From Saprospiraceae bacterium (GTDB lineage: Bacteria > Bacteroidota > Bacteroidia > Chitinophagales > Saprospiraceae), in assembly GCA_029251525.1 (NCBI GenBank), contig JAQXDE010000032.1:62001-126000 (forward strand): a stretch of 64,000 nucleotides of DNA. The letters are read 5' to 3'. Under the pieces are notes generated by a model. The model ran no database searches and was not told where the DNA came from. It saw only the letters and a list, made by a program, of their open reading frames with translations. The translations under genes were made by a program, and so were the position numbers. Shown here piece by piece: positions 45,201-53,841 of the stretch. Each line of letters starts with the position of its first letter. The first letter of the stretch is position 1.

Positions 45201-46530
45201 TCTTACTAGAGGCTTTGTAAACTTCTGCATTCATTTGTTTTACTGAGAGTTGTTCTCCAGACTTCCGAATACCCAAATGATGTAAAATTGCTTCTACAAT
45301 AATCACCGCACCATCGACTACTAAACCAAAATCTATCGCTCCCAAACTCATCAAATTAGCTGAAATCCCAAACACTCGCATCATAGAAATAGCAAACAAC
45401 ATCGACAACGGAATCACTGATGCCACAATCAAACCTGCCCGCCAATTCCCTAACAATAAAACTAAAACGAACACAACAATAAGTCCTCCTTCTACTAAAT
45501 TTGTAATAACGGTAGAGGTAGTTCTATTTACTAATTTTGACCGGTCCAAATATGGTTCGATAATAACTCCTTCAGGTAAAGATTTTTGGATTTGTTTCAT
45601 TCTCGCTTTAACACGTTCCGTTACCTCAGCTGAATTTTCACCTTTAAGCATCATAACTTGACCTGCAACTACTTCACCAATTCCGTTCATTGTAACAGCA
45701 CCAAATCGAGGTGCATGCCCAATTTTAACTTCGGCAATATCCTTCACCAATATAGGAAAGCCAGTTATATTTTTCACCACTACATTACCAATATCCTCCA
45801 TTGAATTTAACCGACCCTCCCCACGTATAAAATAGGTGAATTCTTTTTTTTCAATATACGAACCACCCGTATTAGCATTGTTATTTTTAATTGCTTGAAA
45901 TAATTCTTCCAGCGTGACATTCATACTTTTAAGTTTATCCGGACTGAATGCAACTTCATATTGTTTCAAATAGCCACCGCTACTATTAACTTCAATAACT
46001 CCTTTGACACCTGTCAGTTGTCTCTTGACCACCCAATCTTGAATACTTCGCAAATCGGTAGAAGAATATTTTTCTTTGTGATCATCATCTACAAAAATTA
46101 CATATTGATAAATTTCACCCAACCCAGTTGAAATTGGACTCATCTTGGGCTGTCCTAATTTTTTGGGGATCTCTGCTTCAGCAGCTTTAATCCTCTCGCT
46201 AATTAATTGACGAGCCAAATACACACTTGTACTTTCCTCGAAGACTACAGTGATAACTGAGAGTCCAAATCTAGAGATTGATCGTACCTCCACCACATCT
46301 GGAATATTACCCAAAGCCATCTCTAAGGGAAAGGTAATTAATTGTTCTACCTCCTGTGCAGCAAGGGTTGGCGCATTGGTGATCACCTGAACTTGGTTAT
46401 CAGTGATGTCAGGAACTGCATCGACTGGTAGGTGCTTTAAAGAATAAACTCCCCAGCCAATCAAGCCTATGACAAAAAGGCTAATCACCAATTTATTATT
46501 TATAGAAAAATGAATTATTCGATCTATCAT
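42229..46530 (-). CDS. heavy-metal RND pump fused to TolC-like outer-membrane factor
   Basis: 1433 residues. Residues 1 to about 1035 are a complete HME-RND permease (12 helices, two large periplasmic loops): LPVDAVPDITDNQVQV near the start and the TM4 motif DFGLVVDGAVIIVEA. In the HME classification, DFGxxxDGAxxxxE marks pumps for divalent ions (Co/Zn/Cd/Ni) rather than Cu/Ag. From about 1040 an internal signal-peptide-like helix (TASLTSVLLLFVITGHSQ) leads into a TolC-type outer-membrane factor with coiled-coil hairpins (LSLEEAIEMCQTNFVAIKAN; LTRQEVAYQTTLVFYDL). Such fusions occur in other Bacteroidota. Signal peptidase could release the channel after export; that is inference. Second gene of a three-gene operon. 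Confidence 0.93.
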   Translation of the reverse strand: MIDRIIHFSINNKLVISLFVIGLIGWGVYSLKHLPVDAVPDITDNQVQVITNAPTLAAQEVEQLITFPLEMALGNIPDVVEVRSISRFGLSVITVVFEESTSVYLARQLISERIKAAEAEIPKKLGQPKMSPISTGLGEIYQYVIFVDDDHKEKYSSTDLRSIQDWVVKRQLTGVKGVIEVNSSGGYLKQYEVAFSPDKLKSMNVTLEELFQAIKNNNANTGGSYIEKKEFTYFIRGEGRLNSMEDIGNVVVKNITGFPILVKDIAEVKIGHAPRFGAVTMNGIGEVVAGQVMMLKGENSAEVTERVKARMKQIQKSLPEGVIIEPYLDRSKLVNRTTSTVITNLVEGGLIVVFVLVLLLGNWRAGLIVASVIPLSMLFAISMMRVFGISANLMSLGAIDFGLVVDGAVIIVEAILHHLGIRKSGEQLSVKQMNAEVYKASSKIRQSAAFGEIIILIVYLPILLLIGIEGKMFRPMAQTVSFAILGALILSLTYVPMMSAWLLKRSVSNKKNIAGHIIDFFYKAYQPFLHFALRFKVKFLLVTIIIFVISLLQFSRLGGEFIPTLEEGDFALHQILPPGSSIAKGVEVSAELQNILLDKFPEVEKVVTKIGTAEIPTDIMPLEAGDIFVILKPKSEWTSGSSKEELFEKMGIELNKFPGVIYEFTQPIQMRFNELMTGVRQDIAIKLYGENLGILAKTAKEAEHIIEKINGIGDIQVEATAGLQQMVAKYDRRKMARYGVSAEVINRMIRTGFAGEIAGHIFEGEKRFELVTRLDEPYRNNIEDIKNLYIPLPNGDQIPLQELATVEFQEGPTQISRDNTQRRITIGVNTRGRDVEGLVKEIKSKLETELQLPTGYYFTYGGAFENLENARDRLMIAVPAALALIFVFLYLTFNSFLQSTLVFTAIPMSAIGGIWALWLRGMTFSISAGVGFIALFGVAVLNGIVLIAYFNQLKKEGMTDLNERILVGTKVRLRPVIMTATVASLGFLPMAISTSAGAEVQQPLATVVIGGLISATFLTLVILPILYYFSEIKWKTSKTASLTSVLLLFVITGHSQVSKLSLEEAIEMCQTNFVAIKANQLQVQRANKLSEIKSTLPSTNIFVTGEEFDFKKSKGLHSIGAQQNFYLPKVNQAQQKLYQQQANLANSRLQLTRQEVAYQTTLVFYDLVFQKQKQKMLNDLIGVYDDFVKLNQERFYAGSIGKLPLLTAQDQLKLAIWKKEIVEQDLSISKSSFQNWLRSENELDVDLDKLPIPTEIENKGFSNHPMVQLQNQNSEVAKAQIEVQKTQLLPQIQTGVRLQTISGQIPFFGYQLGMNVPLFKKSQSKKIEAAQIEVQIQESKKEIILQELEIEEKKISMQLQKQKQIMVYLEKEILPSVRSRQEFAMAAFRAGKATALEYIQSIDQGIQYEIAFLEMLKEYHFLKTQIEYLGVAK

Positions 46531-46649
46531 ATTAAATTATTATTAAAATATGATTTAGAAAAAGACGCATTAAAACGTATTTCCAAAATGTAAATATGTT
46601 GTTACGGATTTTATGGCCAAAAAAAAGGGACCACTCCTATAAAAGACAA

Positions 46650-47045
46650 CTAACTAAATGACGGCGGGTGAATCAAAGACTTGATAAAACCTGTGAGGTG
46701 AAAATTATTTTGAAATGATAGTTCATTCAGTACGGTAGGAAATGAGACGTCTAAAATATCAAATTTAACAACTATTGAAAAAAGCAAAACAGAAACATGA
46801 GGAGATTGACAAGGTAGTTTTTTATGATCATCGGTATTGTCATGTTCATGCTGTTCAGAAGATAAAACATGAACCTTGACAAAGTCTACTAAACAGAAAT
46901 TTAGCCCTTGAGCGACTGCATTTTTTTTATGCAATTGGTAATGCTCCACCATATCAGATAAGTGCAACAATTGGCTGAAATCAGTTTTTGGAATAAAACT
47001 GCCAATAAGCATATAAAAAGCTAATACGAGTGAAGTAATTTTCAA
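46650..47045 (-). CDS. small His/Asp-rich protein of the metal efflux operon (TTG start)
   Basis: 131 residues if translation starts at TTG 47045 (MKITSLVLAFYMLIGSFIPK). A GTG at 47084 would add 13 residues, but a TAnnTTTG promoter box lies inside that extension (47063-47070), so the shorter form is chosen. A hydrophobic N-terminus is followed by DFSQLLHLSDMVEHYQLHKK, LNFCLVDFVKVHVL and a metal-ligand-like SSEQHEHDNTDDHKKLPCQS. Similar small proteins precede RND metal pumps in Bacteroidota; their function is not known to me. Membrane-anchored metal binding in the periplasm is a reasonable guess. It lies 119 bp upstream of the pump gene. Confidence 0.65.
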   Translation of the reverse strand: MKITSLVLAFYMLIGSFIPKTDFSQLLHLSDMVEHYQLHKKNAVAQGLNFCLVDFVKVHVLSSEQHEHDNTDDHKKLPCQSPHVSVLLFSIVVKFDILDVSFPTVLNELSFQNNFHLTGFIKSLIHPPSFS

Positions 47046-47062
47046 TTCTTGAATTTTTGTAA

Positions 47063-47070
47063 CAAATATA
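47063..47070 (-). promoter_or_regulatory. putative -7 box of the metal efflux operon
   Basis: Minus strand reads TATATTTG (TAnnTTTG), 18 bp before the TTG at 47045. Supports the shorter start. Confidence 0.4.
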
Positions 47071-47188
47071 AAAAAAATACACACACATTAATCTTTAACG
47101 ATATTTTAACTTAAAAAAATAATAATAATTTTAAGTCAAATGTGATTAAACTATTTCTAGATCAAAAAATGGTTAATTTTATATTTAG

Positions 47189-48004
47189 TCAATATTTTAA
47201 AATCTTAATTGCCTCACTTTTTCCTTCGTCTGAGTTTAATACCAACTTTTTAATTTCTTCATCTCCATTCCAAATAGAAATAGCAGCTGTGTTAGGTGGC
47301 ATTCTTCCTAAATTCTCAGCGTAAAGAATTAATTCATTTGAATCTTCTGGCAGATAAATTAAAATATTTTTCACCTCTTTTTTGAGCAGGTAATTTTTAA
47401 GGATCCAAACTCCATTTAGATTGAGTGAAATCAAGTCACCATCTACTTTATTATTATCCCAAACCTTGATTATCACCTCTTTACTTTTAGTTAAAACAGT
47501 TTCTACAATTTCAGTTTTTCGGCCGTTGATATCTTTAGCTTTTTCAAAAACAACTTCCGTAATTGATGGAATCTTACAGGCAGAATGATCTACAAAATAT
47601 TGATTATTCTTATAAAAAGTTCCATTTCTCTGACACTCACCTACGAATTGAAACTTGGAAAGTGTTTCGTTTAATTTATATTCACATTTGGAGAGACATT
47701 GGCCATTCCTAGATTTTAAGAATAAAACTTCTTCCATGTCATAACTCAAATATTCTCCATTAAAATTGCCACCAATCGTAAAGGTAGAATTGATACTTGA
47801 AGAATTATCCTTTTTTGATAACTCGACTTGTTTTCCAATTCCCTTTACCTCGGCGTGATCTTGTTGAAGGTCTAATTCAAAAGACCAATTCCTTACTGAT
47901 CCTCTAAGGGAAAAATGTCCACTCCAAACTCCAGCGAGATCCTGAGCTAAGATTAAATTTTGGAAAAATATAATTAGGAAAATAATGCAGTTGAATTTTC
48001 TCAT
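47189..48004 (-). CDS. secreted protein of unknown function with conserved C-terminal beta domain
   Basis: 271 residues. Signal peptide (IIFLIIFFQNLILAQ). The N-terminal half is a lipocalin-like beta pattern (LAGVWSGHFSLRGSV; FELDLQQDHAEVKGIG; GNFNGEYLSYDMEEVLFL) with paired cysteines. The C-terminal 90 residues form a module seen in many Bacteroidota exported proteins: IIKVWDNNKVDGDLISLNLNG, then ILIYLPEDSNELILYAENLG, then RMPPNTAAISIWNGDE. I know of no function for it. No sorting tail, so probably periplasmic. Its leader shows no TAnnTTTG box. Confidence 0.7.
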   Translation of the reverse strand: MRKFNCIIFLIIFFQNLILAQDLAGVWSGHFSLRGSVRNWSFELDLQQDHAEVKGIGKQVELSKKDNSSSINSTFTIGGNFNGEYLSYDMEEVLFLKSRNGQCLSKCEYKLNETLSKFQFVGECQRNGTFYKNNQYFVDHSACKIPSITEVVFEKAKDINGRKTEIVETVLTKSKEVIIKVWDNNKVDGDLISLNLNGVWILKNYLLKKEVKNILIYLPEDSNELILYAENLGRMPPNTAAISIWNGDEEIKKLVLNSDEGKSEAIKILKY

Positions 48005-48229
48005 AATTTCTTTTGGTTAAAAAATCTATGAGGGGAATTCGATAAATAAATTCTAAAAAATATGTAGGAGGAAGGAATTATTATTGAATCAAATAAAATA
48101 CCAAGATTGTTTTTTTTAAAAAAAGTTACCCAACCTTTTAACAAAAAATTAAATCACCGTAAGAAAGTACTTGTTATTTTTAATAAAAAATTATTTAGTG
48201 ACAAATATTTTCCTTTACCTCCTAGTTAA

Positions 48230-48642
48230 CATTTTATTTTTTTAAGTTGTTCTAAACAAGAAAAGAAGACGTTAATCCTGGTCCAATTAATTGTAATGAT
48301 GGTTGTTTTTATACCATGAAAGATATATAAGTCAAAATAATCTATTTGAATTATTTCCAATAAATACGCCATCCAAACTCAATATTCAGATGAGAAATCC
48401 ATCATAATCTATGAGATACCTGAGGGGGTAAATGCTAAGTTCGAGGAAGAGAAGAAAAAATAATTTTTACCGGAAATTTCAGAGAGAATTCATTAGTCCC
48501 TCAATCTCTAGATTCAAGTTTTAATATGGTTTCCATATACGAACTTGAGTTCATTGAGAAAAATAAATCCTTTCTAGGTAACTCCAAGGGTTTAGTGAAA
48601 ATTTTTTATCCAATAGTAAGTAAAATAGCTATTGTAATCTAG
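48230..48642 (+). pseudogene. decayed lipoprotein gene in three frames
   Basis: Protein-like pieces follow one another in different frames: HFIFLSCSKQEKKTLI (signal peptide with an L-S-C lipobox, from 48230), NPGPINCNDGCFYTMKDI then stop (from 48274), IYEIPEGVNAKFEEEKKK then TAA (48407-48463), and IIFTGNFRENSLVPQSLDSS ... NMVSIYELEFIEKNKSF ending at TAG 48640. The last change of frame falls at an A homopolymer (GAAGAAAAAATAA), a typical indel site. The order of lipobox, Cys-rich start and beta-type C-terminus is what one intact lipoprotein would show. Family unknown. The rest of the 48005-48774 gap shows nothing else. Confidence 0.55.
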
Positions 48643-48774
48643 ACCTAATAAAAACCCGCTTCCCTAGTTATATGAAGGGCATTTTATAAATATAAATAAT
48701 TACGCAAGTATTTTTCCTTAAACGCATCTAACACCTTATAGCTGTTATTCTTGAAAAACTCAATAAAAATTGTG

Positions 48775-51615
48775 ATGAAAAATCTATTCCTTCTAATTAG
48801 TTTATTATTTCTTAGCTTTTCTACTATTGCCCAAAGTGGTACTATTTCTGGAAAAGTTGTGAGTCCTACAAATGCACCATTACCAGGTGCCCATATTTCA
48901 ATCCATCAAATTTGGGGGGAGCAAGTGAAATCTGGAGTCACAGATGACCAAGGAAATTTTGAGATAAAAAATATCCCAACAGGTGGGTATAAAATAAAGG
49001 TATCTTTTCTCGGTATGACTGATCTCGAAAAAGAAATTTCATTAACCAATCAAAATCTTAATCTTGCAACTATCCAATTACAGGAATCCGCTTCCAAATT
49101 AAACGAAGTAATTGTAGAAGGAAAAGCTCCTATCGCTACCCAATCAGGAGATACAACTTCCTACAATGCAAGTTCATTCAAAACCCTAAAAGATGCTTCC
49201 GCAGAAGAGTTGGTAGAAAAAATGCCTGGTGTGGTAATCGAGAATGGAGAAGTGCAAGCTCAAGGCGAAAAAGTTCAACAAGTTCTCGTTGATGGTCGTC
49301 CATTTTTTGGCAATGACCCTTCTGCTGCTTTAAAAAATTTACCGGCGGAAGTTATTTCCAAGATTGAAGTTTTTGATCAGAAGAGTGACCAGGCAAACTT
49401 TACTGGTTTCGATGATGGTGAAACAACAAAGACCATGAATATTGTGACGAAAAAAAATATGAGAGCTGGTCAATTTGGAAAAATCCAGGCTGGTTACGGA
49501 TATGAAGACAAATATCGAGTCGGAGGAAATTTCAGTATTTTTAATGGCGATCAAAGAATCTCCTTAATTGGACAAAGTAATAATATTAATATTCAAAATT
49601 TCTCCACCGAAGATTTACTTGGAGTTGTTGGTTCCGGTGGAAGTCGCAGAGGAAGAGGTGGTCGTGGAGGCGGAGGTCGAGGCGGCGGCGGTGGATCCGT
49701 CAATGATTTTTTGGTGCAGCAACAAGGTGGGATTGCAACAACCCACGCTATTGGTTTAAATTATTCCGATAAAATTGGTGAGAAACTAGACCTATCAGGA
49801 AGTTACTTTTTCAATGCATCAGAAAATAATTCCGAAGAAAGTCTTTTAAGACAATTCATTGATGATGAATCAGTTAACGAATCTTACGATGAAGAAAGTG
49901 GAAGTTATACTGATAATTTTAATCATCGAGTCAATTTAAAACTTGAATATAAAATCGATACTGCTAATTCTATCATCATGCGACCACGAGCTAGTTGGCA
50001 AATGAATAAAGGGGCAGAAAATGTTCTTGGAAATACATTGTTAGGAATTGATCCCCTCAATCAAACTGACAACGATACCAAGTCTGACTTGTCAGGTGTG
50101 AATTTCTCCAACAATATTCTTTTCCGTCATCGTTTTCCAAAAAGAGGACGAACACTTTCCTTAAATATAGGAATGGGTTACAATGATAAAAAAGGCGAAA
50201 GTAATCTCGAATCACAAGATGATTATTTTGATCCTCCCATCTATTCTGATACATTAAATCAGTTTTCCAATTTAGATTTGCAAGGCTGGAATGTCTCTTC
50301 AAATATTTCTTACACCGAACCAATTAGTAAAAGTCAAAGTCTGATGATAGAGTATCGAACTCGATATCAAGAAGAAGATTCTGATAAAACTACGAATGAC
50401 TTTTCTGAAAATACTCAGGACTATTCTATTCTTAACAATACTCTTACAAATGTATTTTCTAATAGTTATTTAACGCATACTGGAGGAGTAGGTTATAATT
50501 ATCGTCAAGGAAAATTCATGTTTATCACTCGAGCAAGAGTAGAATTTGCACAACTGAATGGTGAAGAAATATTTCCAAATCCTACCAACCCAATCTCTAA
50601 AGATTTTGTCAACTTTGTTCCATTCGCTATGATTCGATGGACTAAATCTCGACAAGAGAATTTTAGATTTATGTACAGATCTAATACTACCTCACCAACT
50701 GCAGATCAGTTGCAAACGGTTGTGGACAATACGAACCCATTGCAATTATCTATAGGAAATGCGGATTTGAATCAGTCTGTTTCACATCGTTTATTTGCTC
50801 GTTATCAGAAAACTAATGTTGAGAAATCAAGAGTATTTTTTGCCTTAGTAGGTGGTAGTTTTCAACAAAATTATATTGGAAACAATCTCTATCTTCGGGA
50901 AACTACTGACCCAATTTTTGATGAGATAGATCTAGCACCAGGAGCTCAAATTTCTCAACCTGTGAATCTGGACGGATATTGGGATATGCGAACTTATTTA
51001 ACTTACGGCATTCCTTTAGCAAAAATTAAATCAAATTTGAATTTTGATTTTGGAGTTAATTATTCCAATTCTCCAAGTCAAATTAATCGAGCAATTAACG
51101 AATCAAAAAATAGCTCGTTTAAAGGTGGGATCGTTTTGGCAAGTAATATTTCTGATAAAGTTGACTTTACAGTATCTTCTCGAACTGGATTTACCTCAGT
51201 AAAAAATACTATTAGCTCAAATAGCGACAGCGATTATATCACACAAAGTACTCGAGTAAAATTTAATTGGATTATTGGAAAAAGTTTAGTTTTCAGAACT
51301 AATCTGAATCATCAATTATACAATGGATTGTCAGATGACTTTAATCAAAATTATTGGCTGTGGAATATGAGTATTGGGAAAAAGGTTTTTAAAAATAAGT
51401 TAGGAGAAATTGCTATCTCAGCTTTTGATTTACTTAACCAAAACAGGTCGATTTCTCGAAATATCACAGAAGTTTATATTGAAGATGTGCAAACAACTAC
51501 TTTGACTCGATACATCATGTTGAATTTTACTTATAATTTTAGAAACTTTAGAGTTGGGAACGCTCCAGTACCAGAAGAAAGAGAAAGACGACGAGGTGGT
51601 AGAGACCGTTGGTAG
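48775..51615 (+). CDS. TonB-dependent-receptor-like outer-membrane barrel with Gly/Arg-rich loop
   Basis: 946 residues from the ATG at 48775; a TTG at 48751 would add eight residues before the signal peptide (NLFLLISLLFLSFSTIAQ) and is less likely. A CarboxypepD_reg-like domain (SGTISGKVVSPTNAPLPGAH) is followed by a plug-like domain (DASAEELVEKMPGVVIENGE; VLVDGRPFFGNDP) and a long outer-membrane barrel. There is no obvious TonB box. A Gly/Arg-rich insertion (SRRGRGGRGGGGRGGGGG, about residues 290-310) interrupts the first barrel loops, and the C-terminus ends with RERRRGGRDRW. The ligand is unknown. It belongs to the OMP_b-brl_3 group often annotated simply as outer membrane beta-barrel protein. 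Confidence 0.88.
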   Translation: MKNLFLLISLLFLSFSTIAQSGTISGKVVSPTNAPLPGAHISIHQIWGEQVKSGVTDDQGNFEIKNIPTGGYKIKVSFLGMTDLEKEISLTNQNLNLATIQLQESASKLNEVIVEGKAPIATQSGDTTSYNASSFKTLKDASAEELVEKMPGVVIENGEVQAQGEKVQQVLVDGRPFFGNDPSAALKNLPAEVISKIEVFDQKSDQANFTGFDDGETTKTMNIVTKKNMRAGQFGKIQAGYGYEDKYRVGGNFSIFNGDQRISLIGQSNNINIQNFSTEDLLGVVGSGGSRRGRGGRGGGGRGGGGGSVNDFLVQQQGGIATTHAIGLNYSDKIGEKLDLSGSYFFNASENNSEESLLRQFIDDESVNESYDEESGSYTDNFNHRVNLKLEYKIDTANSIIMRPRASWQMNKGAENVLGNTLLGIDPLNQTDNDTKSDLSGVNFSNNILFRHRFPKRGRTLSLNIGMGYNDKKGESNLESQDDYFDPPIYSDTLNQFSNLDLQGWNVSSNISYTEPISKSQSLMIEYRTRYQEEDSDKTTNDFSENTQDYSILNNTLTNVFSNSYLTHTGGVGYNYRQGKFMFITRARVEFAQLNGEEIFPNPTNPISKDFVNFVPFAMIRWTKSRQENFRFMYRSNTTSPTADQLQTVVDNTNPLQLSIGNADLNQSVSHRLFARYQKTNVEKSRVFFALVGGSFQQNYIGNNLYLRETTDPIFDEIDLAPGAQISQPVNLDGYWDMRTYLTYGIPLAKIKSNLNFDFGVNYSNSPSQINRAINESKNSSFKGGIVLASNISDKVDFTVSSRTGFTSVKNTISSNSDSDYITQSTRVKFNWIIGKSLVFRTNLNHQLYNGLSDDFNQNYWLWNMSIGKKVFKNKLGEIAISAFDLLNQNRSISRNITEVYIEDVQTTTLTRYIMLNFTYNFRNFRVGNAPVPEERERRRGGRDRW

Positions 51616-51621
51616 TTTTTG

Positions 51622-51654
51622 ACGGTGAAGGGTAAGCACTTTGCTCTTCACCGT
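51622..51654. terminator. hairpin between convergent genes
   Basis: ACGGTGAAGGGTAA (51622-51635) pairs with TTGCTCTTCACCGT (51641-51654) with two G-T wobbles and a 5-nt loop. No downstream T tract, so termination is uncertain. Confidence 0.5.
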
Positions 51655-51660
51655 TAAAAA

Positions 51661-53592
51661 TCAACTTCCCATAAATTCCCAGGCTGATCGATAACCACCA
51701 CATTTTTCTACATACTCAATGAATTCTCCATAAAATTTATCTTGCCCAATCGTAGCAGAATCACCAATTATAACAAGCTGCTTACGGGCACGTGTCATTG
51801 CCACATTCATCCGCCGATAATCATTAAGAAAACCAATTTCATTTTTTTCATTGGAACGAACTAAGGAAATATAAATTACATCACGTTCTTGTCCTTGAAA
51901 GCCATCAATAGTATTTATCGTTACAAATTCTTGATAGGCGGTGAGTGCTTCCTCTTCCGAAAACTGTTCTTTTATATGCAAAATCTGTGAACGATAAGGC
52001 GTGATTATCCCAATAGTTGGCACCTCTAAATCATACTCCGCTAAGGTATTTACGAATTGCAAAAAATGTTCTCGTAAGATAAAATACTCTCCTGAATTAA
52101 ATTTACTCAGTGTCTCTACATTCATCTCTTCATTGAAACCTGCACCTGCGGTATCAATAAAAACAACAGGAGAAACATCTCCTTTTGGCAATTCCCAACT
52201 TTCTACAGAATCATGAGCAACCAACTGATTATCATAAAATTGTGAATTTGAAAAATCCATTATCATCTTATTCATCCTATATTGCATATTGAGAAAACTA
52301 ACTTCAGAAAATTGCTGTACACATTTTTCCAACAAGGTAATCCCAAGTCCTTTACTTTTCGCATCAAATGATTTTACTGTTGGAGGTAATTGAAATGGAT
52401 CACCTGCTAAGACAACTTTACTTGCTCTCGAAATAGGAATCCAAGTTGCAGGTTCAAGCGCTTGTGCAGCTTCATCAATAACAACAGTCCTAAATTTTAA
52501 TCGATCCAAAACAGGATGAACAGTATTCACTAATGTACAACAAACCACCTGTGCTCCGTGTAAAATTTCAGTCAACAATTTCTCCTCCAAAGCTTTTGCC
52601 CAATCTTCTAACTCCCTTGCCTCTCGATAATTATCTCTTCTTTCTTCTCGTTGTTGACCTCTAAAATTTCGTTTAAACTTACCTGCTTTTTTCCGTGCTT
52701 GGGCGGCTTGGACTTTTACTTTTTTAATATGCTTACTTTCTGGGTGAGCAGCAAGTTGTGCATCCAAAGTCAGATCCAAAAGTGACTCATCGACTCTTGA
52801 TACATTACCAACCCGGACTACTCTCAAGCCTTTTTCTGATAGTTTTTCAGCCAATAAATCAACTGCCGCATTACTTGGTGCAGTAACCAAAACATTTTTC
52901 TCCGTTTCACATAATAATTTAATTGCATGAACAATAGTAGTAGTTTTTCCAGTTCCGGGAGGACCGTGAACGATAGAAATATCATTGGTCGCAAGAATAT
53001 GTTGTACAGCACTTTTTTGTGCTTCATTTAAGTAGCTATGATGGATGGCAGGTAATTCTCCAAAACGAGCTGGATATTGATTATAAAATAAACTTTTTAA
53101 TTCTGCTAGTCGATCACCCTTAGCTTTAATGACTTTTTTCATTGCCTTTTCCATCTCCACATAAGTGCGCTCATCAAATAATAAATCAATCCCAACATTT
53201 CCATAATGTACCCAATTGGGAATATCTTTAGTGTTTAGAACCACTTTCATTTGGTCTCTTTTCAAATACTGAATAATACCATTGATTCGTCGTTGTTTAC
53301 TATCAACTGTTTTAGCATCTGCGGTAGAAAAAATTTCTATAGGAGTTCCTGACTTAAAACGATGGGGTTCTTTAAATTGATTAGTTTTCTCCAAAATCAT
53401 AAAAGCTCGATCTCCAAAAGTAAAACCTTCTTTTTTGACAGCAACAGGATGCCATGTAAATCCTTTTTCTCTTTTTTCTTTGAGAGTCAGTTTTAAGATA
53501 TGTTCTCGAAAACGATCAAAGTCTGCTTTTTTCTCTATGTACAAAAGTTCTAAAACTTTGTTGAGCTCATTATTTATTTCAGATAATTGCAT
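51661..53592 (-). CDS. superfamily 1 helicase, IGHMBP2/SMUBP-2 (Upf1-like) type
   Basis: 643 residues, cytoplasmic. An N-terminal OB-like/stalk region (1-185) carries a conserved DRAFMILEKTNQFKEPHRFK. Walker A is GPPGTGKTTT (210-219), Walker B VVIDEAAQALEP, motif III LAGDPFQLPPTV, motif V TIDGFQGQERDVIYISLVRS and motif VI NVAMTRARKQLVIIGD. This is the 5'-to-3' RNA/DNA helicase group related to eukaryotic IGHMBP2, widespread in Bacteroidota as an AAA domain-containing protein. A Lys/Arg-rich insertion (VQAAQARKKAGKFKRNF) between the motifs may contact nucleic acid. The gene is convergent to the barrel gene and probably monocistronic. Confidence 0.93.
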   Translation of the reverse strand: MQLSEINNELNKVLELLYIEKKADFDRFREHILKLTLKEKREKGFTWHPVAVKKEGFTFGDRAFMILEKTNQFKEPHRFKSGTPIEIFSTADAKTVDSKQRRINGIIQYLKRDQMKVVLNTKDIPNWVHYGNVGIDLLFDERTYVEMEKAMKKVIKAKGDRLAELKSLFYNQYPARFGELPAIHHSYLNEAQKSAVQHILATNDISIVHGPPGTGKTTTIVHAIKLLCETEKNVLVTAPSNAAVDLLAEKLSEKGLRVVRVGNVSRVDESLLDLTLDAQLAAHPESKHIKKVKVQAAQARKKAGKFKRNFRGQQREERRDNYREARELEDWAKALEEKLLTEILHGAQVVCCTLVNTVHPVLDRLKFRTVVIDEAAQALEPATWIPISRASKVVLAGDPFQLPPTVKSFDAKSKGLGITLLEKCVQQFSEVSFLNMQYRMNKMIMDFSNSQFYDNQLVAHDSVESWELPKGDVSPVVFIDTAGAGFNEEMNVETLSKFNSGEYFILREHFLQFVNTLAEYDLEVPTIGIITPYRSQILHIKEQFSEEEALTAYQEFVTINTIDGFQGQERDVIYISLVRSNEKNEIGFLNDYRRMNVAMTRARKQLVIIGDSATIGQDKFYGEFIEYVEKCGGYRSAWEFMGS

Positions 53593-53841
53593 ATCGGTAA
53601 AAGTACATAAAATGAATATTTACCGTTTATTTTGGCTAATTTTTTTTCCACCTTTTCAAAACACTAAAGAGATTTAAAAACATTAATAAATTCTTTGGAA
53701 AAGCTAAAAAAAGGTAAAAAAATCAATCTTTTGTAAAACAATATGGTAATGAGTGGTAAAATCGTATTTATTTCTTCATTAAAACAAGTGGATCATCCTA
53801 TATTTACAAATAAAATTTGTTCAAAAAAAACTAAAGGAAGA

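Noticed and set aside
53743-53841. ATG-started extension of the GH5 enzyme
   Set aside because: The ATG at 53842 follows a purine-rich site and begins a proper signal peptide; the extension does not look like an export signal.
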